Positions 1 through 11,800 of a stretch of DNA of 64,000 nucleotides are shown here, piece after piece. Under the pieces are notes generated by a model, which was given only the letters and a program-made list of their open reading frames with translations, did no database searches and was not told the origin of the DNA. Position numbers and translations under genes: made by a program. This stretch comes from Lobulomyces angularis (Eukaryota > Chytridiomycota > Chytridiomycetes > Lobulomycetales > Lobulomycetaceae): NCBI GenBank assembly GCA_027604685.1, contig JADHYX010000024.1, positions 41,047-105,046 on the forward strand. Reading direction: 5' to 3'. Within the stretch, counting starts at the first letter, position 1; each line of letters starts with the position of its first letter.

Positions 1-122
1 TTCAATTAAAGCTACAAAAAAATTATACCTAGTATTATTTTAAACCACCTCAATAAATAACAATCAATTCTATAAAATATAATAACATGAAAAAAAATCT
101 ATTTAACACTTCACCTCCATAT

Positions 123-1035
123 CTACAATAACTGAAGATAATTCGAAGGTGCAATGCCAATCACTACAGTGCCATCTGAATTTGTCTTTTTTGCTTTCCA
201 CCACTTCCCCTTATTATCAATGATTTCTAAAATATCTCCTTTTATAAAGGAAATTTCATGTGGATCGCTTGGATTTGCTTCGTATGAATATAATGCTGTA
301 GCTTTATAAGTATCTTCCGTAGGTTTCGTTGGTGCATTGTTTGAATAAGTTGGGGAGACTGCAGCATTTGATAAATTGAAATGCTGTGGAACAGGTTCTA
401 CAAAGTATGTTGAATCTGGTGTGGCATTTGACACTTGATTGTTCTTACTACTTAATTTACGATGAAGAGAAGGAAGAGCATCAGGATTATCAGCATGATT
501 ATTTAACAGTTGATGAACATAACTTCCCTCTTCAGAGCCTGAAAAATTTGGATTAGTATTAAAAAACCATTAATAAGTTGTCACCGAAGTAAATTAGCCA
601 GAGAAAAAAAGCCGATGATAAAATTATTCCCCCAGTTGACGCTAACCCATTACCAGTGTCTCCTCCTCCAGTTATTCCTGCCAAAAAAAAATTTTTACTT
701 AAATTATTATTTAAAAAATAATTACCAGTTATGGTTTGATGTAAATCAGTTATCAATAAACCTAATGCGACTACAATAAAATTGGAAAAGGCAACTTTAT
801 ATTGATTTACGGTATTGTTCATGATTGTAAGAAAAATTAAAACGATAATAGCCAAATCCAAAAAGAGACTAAACCAAATGAGAGTAAAAGGATTTTGACG
901 AGTAACCCGAGAGTATTCATAGTTAAAATAGGACTGCCTAACAGAGTTTCCAATCAATTGAAAAAAGCAACCAAGTATAGACAGGAAGAATGGAATTGAA
1001 TTTCTCAACTTCAAAAGCTCATTATATTTCGACAT
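123..1035 (-). CDS. SHO1: Sho1-like osmosensor, four TM helices plus SH3
   Basis: Two exons, 585-1035 and 123-538, joined by a 46-nt intron give 288 residues in frame. Exon 1 encodes four hydrophobic segments; the last ends in LWLIYFG just before the splice. Exon 2 starts with a polar cytoplasmic linker and ends in an SH3 domain at about residues 228-288, recognisable by ALYSY, GDILEI, KWWKA and APSNYL. Four membrane helices followed by a C-terminal SH3 is the architecture of fungal Sho1, the plasma-membrane scaffold that binds Pbs2 in the HOG stress pathway. I chose Met at 1035 because it immediately precedes the first helix; the frame stays open upstream to 1224, so a longer N-terminus is possible. 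Family assignment is by architecture and motifs; the function in this organism is inferred. Confidence 0.88.
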
Positions 1036-1224
1036 TTGAGGTTTGATAGAATTGAGGATGTTTCTAACTTGAAAGTTACCGTTACTAAAGCAGTAGCTTT
1101 TTTTATCCAAAAAATGAAAAATCCGTGTAACATAGTGAGCCAAGAGCCACACAAATTGAGAAATTGTAAAAGCAGTTGAAAAAATTTTTTGCAGTGCCGG
1201 AAAAAAAATTGAAGGTTGTAGCAA

Positions 1225-2057
1225 TTACTAAGAATATGTCTATTGTTGCGATGTGAATCTTTGAAAATGTTAAAAAATTTATTTTATGTGAAAAATAATA
1301 AAATTACAGTAAAAAAAAAGAAAGAAGAATAATAAATTCAAATTTTTATATATTCAAGATATATGTAAATTTTAATTTTTTGAAAGTGTGAATCTTTGAA
1401 GTGACATGGAATGTGCGAAGAAATGACTTAGCTATTCAAGTTCAGTTTCAGATAGTTAAGTCATTCCAATTTCTGAAGAACAATTAATTAGAACTTGATT
1501 GAATCAACTACGCTCAGTTTCATAGATTTCCTTGAGAGGATCTCACGCTCCAAAAGAGTGGTTTAAAGTTTACTGTTGTATTCTTGTTTCAACGCTATCT
1601 TGTACTTTTATTTAATCCGCATTTGTACTAACTCTATTTATCGTCACCTGCTTTTAAACAATTCTTGTTTAGATAATTTGAACTGTCACTAAATCATTTT
1701 TTTAAATAGCATTTGTTGGAATGCATATAGACCAAAAAATAATTTCATGGTTAGTTAAACTCTACTAACTAGTGTAAATTTTTAGTTCTGTGGTCTTCAG
1801 AGAGAACTACGCAGCTTAGTAGAAAAAAAAAAAATTGATAGTACTTTAACAAAAATTTTTAATCAAGCAGAAGGTCTGATTTTTGGATGCATTATTTTAT
1901 TTTGATAATATAGATAATTTTGGGTGATTAGTGTTAATATTAAAATGAAGTCTATTGTAATTCGAAATATTTTTTAATTCAAATTGTTGGTATCATTGTA
2001 AATAAAATAAAAATAATGCACAAATATTTCAAAATAGTAATGAAAAAAATGGTGACT
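1225..2057. other. Intergenic, no gene seen; one hairpin
   Basis: No convincing coding exon in either strand. It holds a perfect 14-nt direct repeat (TGTGAATCTTTGAA at 1252-1265 and 1387-1400) and a stem-loop at 1423-1464: two 13-nt arms (ATGACTTAGCTAT and its near-complement, one G-U pair) around a 16-nt loop. Whether the hairpin is an RNA, a decayed inverted-repeat element or chance cannot be told from sequence alone. Confidence 0.5.
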
Positions 2058-3318
2058 TCAGCAATTTCTGGTTTTTTCTGGATTCCATCTACTTAAAGAA
2101 ACATCTTGAATCTTAAACTCTCCCAATAAAAAAATAAGTTCTTCTGTAGTGTTAAATTTTGGTACACTACCCTTGTTTAATATATAATTTGGGATATTAA
2201 CATAGCAAATTATTAGTGACTTTAATAAAGAAATTAAATACATGTAAAACGTGTTCTAACATACTTTTCTAACTTGGAAAGACACCCTTGAAGTGCATAA
2301 TAACAAAGAAAAATCTTTTCCACTTAATTTACTATTGGCTGCTTTATCTGACGGTAAAACCATAACAGAATATCTATATGTTATTTCAAAAAAAAAATGG
2401 AAATTTGGTCAAACAAAACCATAATTTTTATCTTTTATTATATTTTTCTCACTCTGCATGGTTAAACATAGGTCCTTTTTTATATAAAACTAAAAGCCAG
2501 CAGAAAATATAATTAGAGTTGTTGTCTAATTTACAATGGATTACCAAAGTCAGTCCCATATTTCAAGCCATTTCTGACGACCCAACCTTTGCTTCTGTAA
2601 TAATGGTAACAAACAAAATGAACTAAAAAATTAAGTTCTGTCTCAAAATTTTCTTTTGTTTCACATAAAATTGTACAATTTTTTTCATTGATTGGCTGAT
2701 AGTTTTTCAGTACGAGGTTTTTTTCGTTCTTACTTAATAATTTAAATAATTCATATAAATCTAATGTTTTCTGAAAAGTGGGATAAAAAAAAAAATAAAA
2801 AAAATAAAAATAATATATGAATTATGATAAAATACAGATTAAAGATATTTTTCGACAGTAAATAATACCTTGTCGTACTCAATTTCAAAAAATCCGAAAC
2901 TAAATTGTAAAAAAAAGATTTCTTCGGGCATAAATTGAAACAGTTCACTTTTTGTGAACGTACATTCGTCTTTTTTAAAGGATTCATTGCTGCTTTCAAA
3001 CTTAAATAAACTTTCACCTTTTGAAAAGGTTCCCTTTCCAAAAATTCCATTTAAAAAAAAATTTAAACTTTCTTTCTTTTTTATTAAAATTTTATTTCCG
3101 GCTAATATCGTTCTTACTTTTTTAATTTTATTTTTCTTAAAATTTTTTTCTTTCTTCGGTAAGTTAAAATAAATTATTAAAATGTTGACAGTCAGATTTT
3201 TTAAAAACTTGAAAAATTGAGCAAAAACATTTTTTTCCTTATTTATTGCTAGCAATGGAAATGAGTATTTATATCTTGATGTTTCAGCTTTGCTGATTTT
3301 TTTTTTTATACTTGTCAT
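2058..3318 (-). CDS. SEN2: tRNA-splicing endonuclease catalytic subunit Sen2
   Basis: Five exons (2869-3318, 2545-2770, 2453-2489, 2265-2373, 2058-2219) splice to 327 residues. The C-terminal half is the endonuclease fold: YRSKGWVVRNGLKYGTDF, then YKKGP, NHAEYSV, SRVSFQVRK and a terminus with SRWNPEKTR, all strongly Sen2/archaeal EndA-like. The expected catalytic triad is visible as Tyr in KYGTDF, His in NHAEYSV and Lys in the QVRK region. Sen2 cuts the 5' splice site of intron-containing pre-tRNAs within the Sen2-Sen34-Sen15-Sen54 complex. The N-terminal 150 residues are Lys- and Phe-rich and poorly conserved, so the start (Met at 3318) rests on being the first in-frame ATG. It is divergent to RPB7 across about 670 bp. 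Confidence 0.92.
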
Positions 3319-3991
3319 TTTTAAAAAGAAAAAAAAAAATTTTTTTTAATATTTAAAAAACAACTTATTAATGAAAATCGAATAAAATTAAAGATTGAGT
3401 TATTTAAAACGGCTATGAGAATTTAAAGATAATGCTATAACGCCCTTGCTTCAAATCAAAAGATGCGGAGTTAACGTAAATTGAACAATGTTAATTATTT
3501 TTCTTGTAGATGTTAAATTCAAAAAACATTCGCAATACAAACCAATAAAATGCTACTAATTAAGAGATAAACAAAGCTGAAGTATTAAAGTACTAAATTC
3601 AAACCATAAAATCTGCGAACAGCAACCTAGGTTCATCATATTCACACGGGTTTTAGGTTTTTTAAGTTTCAATTTTTTAAAAAAAATTAAAAAAAAAGCA
3701 AAATTAGTTTTCCATTTGTAAGTAAAAAAAAATTTTTTTTTTGCGAGTTTTCTTTTTCTTTTTCTTTTTTAAAAAGTAATAATTTTATCTAGTAAAAATT
3801 ATTCAAATGAAATTAATTTATGCACAAAAAAAAAACTAATAAAAGGTCTTTTATTATTTACTATTTGACGATGAAGATATTCTGTTGTTTAAAAAGTACT
3901 AGTGGATTATAAAATCGGGGGATTTTTTTTCTGAAAAAATACATAAAGTTGAATTCTACTCAATTTATACACATCAAGGGGGGAAAGATTA
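3319..3991. promoter_or_regulatory. Divergent SEN2/RPB7 intergenic region
   Basis: AT-rich spacer between the start codons of SEN2 (minus) and RPB7 (plus), with many A/T runs of the kind that exclude nucleosomes. It must hold both promoters by position. I see no recognisable TATA element or operator that I would defend and no coding exon. Confidence 0.45.
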
Positions 3992-4786
3992 ATGTTTTTT
4001 GCCAAAGATTTATACCATACAATAGCTTTACATCCATCCTATTTCGGTCCAAAAATGAAAGAATACTTAGTAAAACGACTGCACGAGGAAGTTGAAGGAA
4101 CTTGTTCAGGAAGATACGGATATGTTGTTGCTATAATCAAAGTGTTAGAAGTTGGGTATTATTTAAGAAGGATTGCATAATTATTTTAAATTAAATTTTT
4201 TTTAGGAAAGGAGTTTTACAACACACCACCGGGTCGGCAGAATTCAAAATACACTATCAAGCTGTTGTCTTTAAACCCTTTAAGAATCAAGTTGTAGATG
4301 GTGTCGTAACCACCGTCAATAAAGTAAATATTGTCTTTTATCACTGTTGTAATTGAAAAAAATAGATGGGATTTTTTGCTGATGTTGGCCCACTGCAATG
4401 CTTTGTCTCTTTGCATGTATGAAAAACTAAAAATAAAAAGTTTAAAGTTTTCCTTCATATAATTTTTTTTAAATTTTTTTTTACAGCTTATACCAGATTA
4501 TATGAAATTTGACCCAAATTCGAATCCCCCTGCTTACATAAGTGAAGGACAAGTATGAAATAAACAAATAATAAAATATATATATATATATATTGTTTTT
4601 TCCCTTGTAGGAAGCACAGGAGACGAAAATTGAAAAAGGTGGAATTGTTAGAATGCGAATTGTTGGGACCAGAGTAGACGCAACTGAGATTGTAAAGATA
4701 ATTTTTTTCTATTTAATTAATATATTTTTTTTAAGTTTGCAATAAGTAGTATAAAGGAAGATTATTTAGGAGTGATATCAAATTAA
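3992..4786 (+). CDS. RPB7: RNA polymerase II subunit RPB7
   Basis: Six exons (3992-4155, 4206-4323, 4366-4416, 4487-4552, 4611-4691, 4736-4786) give 176 residues, close to the usual 171-172. The start MFFAKDL, then LHPSYFGPKMKEYL, GSAEF, VVFKPFKNQVVDG, NKMGFFADVGPL and the end KIVGTRVDAT-like block followed by IKEDYLGV are diagnostic. The N-terminal half is the RNP-like fold, the C-terminal half the OB/S1 fold. Rpb7 pairs with Rpb4 to form the stalk of Pol II, which binds nascent RNA and helps initiation. All introns are 42-70 nt. The gene converges with the RabGGTase alpha gene, the two stop codons lying about 210 bp apart. Confidence 0.96.
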
Positions 4787-4995
4787 AAAAAAAAAGAAAA
4801 CAGATTAAAAGAAAAGACAAAAAATTAAACTATTTATATTTTATTGCTCTAGTTCATGCTTTATATACTAATATGTATAATTTTTTTTTTTCTTTTAGAA
4901 TATTTGTAAAAAAGTCAATAAAGTTATAGCTAAAAAAAATATATTTTTCGTTACTAAATGTGACAGTTAAAAATCTTTTCTTATTTCCTTTTTTT

Positions 4996-7380
4996 TTAAT
5001 AAATCAAATTCAAATTTTTACAGTGAAAAAATTTAAATTTATTTAACTTGTCTACTAGCTTATTCCAATCTATTGAAAGATTTTCTTGAAAGTTAAATTC
5101 CACGAGAGTTTTAAAGTCAACTTGTTCTTTCTCAAAAAAATAAAAAAATTCCTCAACTAAATTGGACTCCTGCTCCAGTACATTAAAACTACAATCAAAG
5201 TGGGTGATTTTATTTTTGAAATTAAAAGTTTGAAATAATAGCCGCAAACTTGACAACTTATTTTTTTTTAAATTCAAAATCTTTAATACTGGAAAAAGGA
5301 ACGCTGTAGTTGAATTTTTTTCTTTACTAAGTTTATGCATTCTATAATTCTGAAATAGGTTAGGTCCAATTGAGTTATTTTCTAAATTTAAAGTTGTCAA
5401 TAACGATAATCTGGGATTTGCTGGTGATAGTTGCGGGGAAGGTATGCATGTCAAATTATGTGAAGTAAGGTTAAGCTCCGTATTGGAAATGCTAATGCTT
5501 ATTGTATGTACTAGCCACAATATATAAGATTCTGGAATTTTTTTTTAGTTTACAAATGTTAGCAAATATTAAAAAGATAGAAATACTTACTAGTGTCCAT
5601 ATAAAATATTTTTCTAGATGGATCAATTTTTACTAATTTTTCAAGTATTTCGATGGTTTCAAGCAATTTTTGTCCTTTTTCATGCAAAGGATCTTTTTGC
5701 ATTTCCTCTAATTGATCCACTTCCCGTAACATATTAACTAATGTTAATAATGCCCCTGATTTACAGTTAGAATTTATGATATGAAAGTATTTCTTTTTTT
5801 TCTTTATTACATTTTGATTCAGGCTCAAGTTCAATTAATTCTTTGACATACTTCATTTCATTTTGCCAAATTTCTAATGGTTGATGCGTGTGTTTTGGTA
5901 AAAAATGCACAGTTTTTTCCAAGCTGGAAAATTTTTTTTCCTTAAACATTACTTCATCTAAATCAAGCATTTTTACGTTAGATTTACACTACTAATTGAA
6001 TTATAAACCGTTTACAACTGTGTCACTTATTAAATCCGTTTCCAAAAACTTCAAATAGTCAAAGTCCCCCTCTTCTTCTATTGATGTATTCCTTTCGAAA
6101 TTATTATATGGCACAAAAACTTCAAAATTTTGAGGAATAAAATTCAAACTTGATTGGAATATAAATGTGGCCACATAATTAAATTCTGCCGAAAAACAAG
6201 GAATTAAATCTCCATGTACCGTCTCCGAAATCCCATTTTTTATTAATTTCACAGAAAGTATTCCTTTTGACTGTTTTTTTAATAAAAATTGTATGAGTCA
6301 ACTTACAATAACAGGTTGATTAAAAACAAGCAAAAGAGAAAATTTTTCTTCCGGCAAAATAAAGCAACCTTTAAGTTTTAATCTAGGTTGATCTAACCCC
6401 AAAAATATAAAGAAAGTAGTATAGTTTTAGAGCTGTAAAAAATTAATAATTAATTACAAGTTCCCAACAAAAATTTTTGATATAGCCAGGAACTTTGATC
6501 ATCAGGATCTGTATATACAGCGTTTCTAACTATTTCCAAATCTTTAAGGTAATCCTAATTGTTACAGAAAAAAAAAAAAGGTAAAACGAAACCTTTCACA
6601 ATTGCATCCTGTAAGTCGTTTCGATTTTTAAAAATTTTTGGCAAAAGCACACTCCTGCTATGCCAAGCTGAATGATTGCTAAAATTTTCATAAATTTTTT
6701 TGGTAGTAAAATCAAATTCTTCCACGTCCGTCCTGAGATTGCTTTGAGAAATAACATATCTTCTGTAATTCCAGCCGTGGACTTTAAGATAAATATATAT
6801 AAATATTAACTTGTGTATTTTTTTTTACAGTTTCTAGCATCAGCTTTCAAAAAACCATCCACTAAATAAATTTCTCTAGCCCACGTTGGGTTTGGCATAT
6901 TTTCCAATATCCATCTGCGTTGATTCCAAACCCTACAATATAGTTTAGTAAAATAAATTTTTATTGTGTTTATTTTTCTCACCAATAGGATTTTGGATTT
7001 ATCTTCAAACAATTTTCTACAAATTTCAGTTCTCCGCTGCAAACTTCATCTTTACTTGCTACTGACCTAACAAAAAACAAGAAAAAAAAAATATAATTTA
7101 TTTCAACAAAAATGCCTAAATGTTACATTGTCTTAAAGTCATTAATAAAAATTTTTCTCCTATAATTCCAAACAGTATAATATTCTATATTTAGGTTTAT
7201 TAAATCGGTAGTTAGGCTAAATGTAGCAGAATCTAAGGCACATTCTTTCTTTCGATTTAAAAATAAAAAGTTTTTTTCTTTATATTCATTAACCCACTTT
7301 AAATCCTTTTCTTGCAATTTAAGTAGAACTTCAGGAGGAATTTGTTCTTTCTTCCTACCATGTACTCCACCTGAAATCAT
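4996..7380 (-). CDS. BET4: Rab geranylgeranyltransferase alpha subunit with LRRs
   Basis: Ten exons (7127-7380, 6983-7066, 6829-6932, 6600-6781, 6458-6554, 6307-6392, 6016-6270, 5811-5988, 5591-5755, 4996-5531) join in frame to 646 residues. The start MISGGVHGRKK matches the MHGR start of the family. Protein prenyltransferase alpha repeats follow (YTVWNYRRK, YWVWNQRRWIL, FHGWNYRRYV, SAWHSRSVLL), then an insert domain at about 241-385, a last helical repeat with ELEPESKWALLTL, and leucine-rich repeats at about 475-646. The alpha subunit works with the beta subunit and Rab escort protein to attach geranylgeranyl groups to Rab GTPases. The insert plus LRR layout is the animal/plant form; yeast Bet4 lacks the LRRs. 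The 6393-6457 intron is the least certain: its acceptor was chosen to avoid an in-frame stop. Confidence 0.92.
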
Positions 7381-7860
7381 TTTCAATTTTTACCTAGTGA
7401 TAAATAAAAAAACTTGTGAACAACCTATTGTAATTTTTTCACAACAATAATGTCACACTTAACCCTTTTCTAAAAAAAAATTATATAAAAAATAATAAAG
7501 CGATTTGTAAATCATCAACTTAATGTTTTGCACAACAAGATTGCACTTGGATCCTCATTAAGTTAAAATTCGAATCGTATTGATGAATTGGTGGGAAAGA
7601 AATAGACTTGAAGTTTACCACCCAAAAGTTTAAATTTCTAACTCAAAAACTAACGCAAGAGTTGGGCTGCAAACCAAAAAAATTCAAAGGGATAACCTAG
7701 AATATACTATTACAAACATTAAAATCGAATTAAATAACGCATTTATTTCGGAAACTCTAATTGTTTCAGAAACAATAATTCGAATTTTCTCTATAACAAA
7801 AGTATTGTTCAAATTAAGTTATTGCCAAAACTTTTAGTAAGTAATAGAATCAATGCTTAA

Positions 7861-8193
7861 GAGTAGAATTTTCCAAAAACTTATGGAGGATTTGATGATG
7901 AAACTACAGTAAGAAAGCTTAGAAAAGGTGAAGATATCCATTTTCGATCTCATTTAAGTGTAGCTAAAGAAAATTTACCATCAAATTTGCAAGTTCAACA
8001 AGGTGGAATGCTTCGGGGATGCTACTCAGCTTTTGGTTTAAGGCTGCTTGTTGCTTTAGAAGGAACCAAAACCAATATTCATATAGAGAATCTTCAGGTT
8101 CACCTATTACCTGCATTTAAAGCTGCCAGAAAGAACTTCTTTGTAAATATAGTGATTATGCAAGATAATGCCTATAAAAAATTTATTAGATAG
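7861..8193 (+). pseudogene. Decayed Tc1/mariner-type transposase fragment
   Basis: About 105 codons stay open. They contain a block resembling the middle of Tc1/mariner DDE transposases: TVRKLRKGE, then GGMLRGCYSAFG, ALEGT and IVIMQDNAYKKF, the last matching the QQDNAPxH region that carries the second catalytic Asp. The flanking parts (about 7500-7860 and 8194-8330) look like helix-turn-helix and C-terminal remnants, with stops in all frames. I found no convincing terminal inverted repeats or TA target duplication. It lies between the 5' end of the BET4 gene and the 3' end of RAD9. A dead relic is the simplest reading. The family call rests on three short motifs. Confidence 0.6.
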
Positions 8194-8390
8194 TTTCTCT
8201 GATAGTGTAGAAACTATATTAAAAGAAATTATTAGATTGACAGAAAACCCTTAAAGTATTAATAGATTTTCTGCCAATTTTTAGTGACATTAATAGTACT
8301 GCTTTGTTTGAACAAGTTTGGTGTGTATAATCATTAATTAAACAAATTTAATGTAAATTTTTGGCTACAATATACTAAAAATTTGAGAAC

Positions 8391-10560
8391 TCAATTATTT
8401 CCGCTAAAAAGCCTTTTTAACTAAAGGAATTAAAATTAAGAAAATTCTTACCAAAATGTAAAATTACCTTTTTTACAGGTGGAGTAGACTGAATTTCTTC
8501 TTCCGTACTTTCGTTAGCTTTATTTATTTTTGTGGGAAACGAATCAGCGTTATTGCAAACGGTAAATGAACTATTAAATAAACTTCTGTAATAAGCAATT
8601 TGTGAAGAAGGTACTTCCTCAAAACTAGTGTTAGATACTTCATACACAACATTATTGATAATTTTTTTTTTTAAAGATGAAAAGTTTGAAATATCATTTT
8701 CAGAAACATGAATTTCTTTGGTATCATCAGTAGCATATAATTCTCCGATGCCATTTTGGGTATGTTCATTTGATCTCATACAAGCTAGATTCGTCTGAAA
8801 ATTACCATTTTGGGAATCTGTTTCATTTGCATTAAATGGAGCTGTTTTTCTGTTCTTTTTCATTGATTTAGTTGCTTCGCTGTTTACCAAAGTAGTACAA
8901 TCCTGACTGTTGGAAGGATGGTCCTCAACTTCATCAATAAAAACATCTTCTAGATTTGCGCTTTTGCTAGGCGAATCCTCAGTTGGCTGAGAAAAGTTGT
9001 AAATTTTTCTTGGTTGCTCATCAAAATCAAAAGTGCTTCTATCAAAAAAACTTTTACCTCTGCCGGACATTAATCGCTTCATGTTTTCAGTTAAAATATT
9101 TTTTGGTAAATTATCAGGGGTAATTTCAAGAGAATTACTCTGATCTGGTGAACTCTGTAATGGGGAAGATTTTAAATTCTTTAAATTAGATTGGATTTTT
9201 TTAGGCAAAGATTCTGTACTAGCTGATAAATAGGGTTTATAGTCATTCGACTTCAATAATTTAGGTAAGTGATTTGTTTCCATTCCCAAGGAAGTTGATT
9301 TTTGGATTAAATTTAAATTAGAATTCATGCTATGAGCTTGCTGACTTTGAGAGGCGTTTGATGATGCTTCACTAAATGCGTTAATATCATTTTCGTTCAC
9401 TGTTGCAACAACAAAATCACTTAGGAATAAGTCAGGTTGTGAGCACGAAAAGGTCACAGGGCTAATGTTTTTTAACTACCGTTAATTTGAAAATAAATTA
9501 CCTTCCTGGTCCATCGAAATACACAAAAACTGTTTGACTCATAGTTTCCCCAAAGAGTAAAATAGACTTTAAATAATGACATCAAAAAAAAAAGTAACAG
9601 AAAAAATTTAATACCTTAAAATCCTTTAATCTAATCGTTATTTTTGTTGGTTCATTAACATTGTAACTATCAAAATCAATTAAATCAACTAATAACTCAG
9701 TGACCAAACTCCTTTTAACCTCATCTAATAAATCAGTTGCATGTAAAAAAAACATGTTTCATTTACCGTTGTCATTCATGCATTCTGTAAAACTTTTAAA
9801 AATTACGTCATTTTGGTTAAAATGAAGCGTTACTTCTTCCAAACTTAATTGAAAATGCCCTTTTTAAACATGTATTTTTACTTTTTACTTTTTAACAATC
9901 TCTATATTACCTAACCAATCTTGACATAATTTTGGAGACACAGAAAAGTTGTTTTTACATCCTTGTTTTAAATATACAGCTTGAACAGATTCACATTCTT
10001 GGAAATGTAATTTGTGCGTTTTAATTATTCCAAATTTACATTGAAATTCAATAATGAGTCTATCTACTTCTTCATTTAACTTCATTGTACACTTTTCAAT
10101 GGTTTCATTGTTCGTGGTATTATGTTTAAATATGTTAATTAATGGCTATAAATTGGAAAAAAAAAAAATGGATCAAAAGTCAATGATACCGATCTAATTA
10201 TTAAAAAAAATGAATCTTTAACAAATTACCTTTAAATTAATTTTGCAAGAAGGAAAGGTTTTATCAGTTTGCTTGTACGAAGAAAAAAAATTGGAATGTA
10301 AGGTGACTACTGCAAACAGGGAACGCGAAGAATTTACAGTGCTAATTATCAACTAAGTAAAATAAATATTAGTTGATATTGGCATAATTAGCAGTACTCG
10401 GTTTACTAGGGGTTCCAATGTTATTTGATCTCCAAATTTTCCGAAAGTTTGTAAAAATCTTGTTAATGCTATTATATTAATAGTTAAAGCATAAAAAAAT
10501 TAACATTTAAAATAAATTACGTTTTAGGCAAGCATTAGGTATTTCACATTCAAATCCCAT
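8391..10560 (-). CDS. RAD9: Checkpoint clamp subunit Rad9 (9-1-1 complex)
   Basis: Nine exons (10521-10560, 10398-10468, 10230-10352, 9911-10145, 9767-9859, 9615-9724, 9502-9566, 8468-9461, 8391-8420) splice to 586 residues. The PCNA-like body carries ITLEPL, TVNSSRSLFA, the FQCKFGIIKTHKL strand, FQECESVQAV, IRLKDFK and LFLSDFVVATV, all matching Rad9. A Ser-rich acidic tail of about 310 residues follows, as in other Rad9 proteins, where it is phosphorylated and recruits TopBP1-type mediators. The tail ends in STPPVKK; the last 30-nt exon adds LKRLFSGNN and stop, rebuilding the conserved TPPPKKxRSLF end. Rad9-Rad1-Hus1 is the DNA-damage clamp loaded by Rad17-RFC. PSMA1 lies 143 bp upstream on the same strand. 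Confidence 0.93.
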
Positions 10561-10703
10561 TAAATATGGTTTAAATAAAGTATATTTTTGTATCACAAGA
10601 TATTTTGAAACACCATTTTTTCTTTATAGGAAATTAATAAAAATTCTCAAAAAATATTTAATTATATCAACATATCCCTACATTACATCATTTTATAATA
10701 AAA

Positions 10704-11800
10704 TTACTCTGTATCCATAGGAGTAGGACCATCAGCTGGAGCACCTGACGTGGCAGGTGCATTAGATGCATCCGATTGCGCTAACAAGTCTAAAAATCGT
10801 TGTAACTGTTCACCTTCTACTTCATGAAATGCTACTCCTTCACCAACGACGGCTATTGAGCAATTATTCAAATTTAATTCTTTGTCGGATTGAAGAGTCT
10901 CTCTTAAGGATCGCAACCCATGCAGTATGAGCTCATCCATAGTTGCTATGAGTTTTTTTATTAGATTTAAATGTTTTTAAGAAAACTTACAGTTTTCGAA
11001 GCTTTGATAATGTTTTTCCAAATAAGTTTTAGCACTTTGACTTCTGGCACCAATGCTAATAGCTACGTAGTCAAAAAAATTACCAGAAGGGGCACATTCA
11101 AATAAATGAGGACCTGTTTCCTATCATAATATTAAGAAAAATTGGTAACAAAAATCCTTACATCGTATCCAGCAACCAAAAGACCGACACCATAAGGGCG
11201 AAAGCCATATTTTTGCGTATTCACTTGTGCCTCTGAAATAATTTTAATTCTAAATTTAGAAAAAAACAGATTTTTTCAGTGACAACTTACTATCGCTAAG
11301 TTTTGTGACGATACGCAATGTTGGTAACGGTCTATTAAATAGCATTTTCGATTTCATTGCCTCCGTTCTCATAAATGAACTAAAAAGTTTATTACGTTTA
11401 ATGAAATAATTGTAATTCACACCTTAGAATATTAGCATCTGAAATTAGCCCTGCAACCGCAACGCCCATATGTTTATCTATTTTTATAATCTTATTTTGA
11501 TAGGAGGCTAATTCACTTTGAGAACGCTAACCATGCGGTTGAAGAGTTGGATTTAGCAAAAAAAAAAAAAAAAAATTTATACTTTTAAAGCTAGTAATAC
11601 GGAAAAAGTTTTGCTTCGAAGACCAACAGCAGCACTACCTTGCTTTACAGCTTCCATTGCATATTCAATTTGATGCAAACGTCCTTGAGGTGAAAAAACG
11701 GTAATGTCGTTGTCATATCTAAATTAACATAAAGGTTAAATTATTTATTTAATTGCCGAAAGATTTTGAGAGTAATTTCGACATACTGATTTCTGAACAT
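10704..11800 (-). CDS. PSMA1: 20S proteasome subunit alpha-6 (PSMA1/Pre5)
   Basis: Seven exons (11787-11800, 11583-11718, 11423-11526, 11291-11379, 11162-11232, 10991-11120, 10704-10945) give 261 residues. The first exon is only 14 nt and encodes MFRN plus two bases. The alpha-subunit signature ([20 protein letters not shown]) opens exon 2, followed by [41 protein letters not shown] and the [14 protein letters not shown] helix. The pattern MFRNQYD with RALRETL-like helix identifies alpha-6 rather than another alpha ring member. The C-terminus is an Ala/Pro-rich acidic tail ending MDTE, as in animal PSMA1. Structural role: one of seven different subunits of the outer ring of the 20S core. Confidence 0.96.

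Noticed and set aside
2954..3172. Plus-strand frame opposite SEN2 exon 1
   Set aside because: Low-complexity Lys/Phe/Leu frame created by A/T runs opposite a supported exon.
4500..4530. B-box-like string TTCGAATCC suggesting a tRNA
   Set aside because: It is inside RPB7 exon 4, encoding the conserved FDPNSNPPAY segment; no matching A box or acceptor stem.
4575..4595. TA dinucleotide run as a functional element
   Set aside because: It lies inside an RPB7 intron and is ordinary simple sequence in this AT-rich genome.
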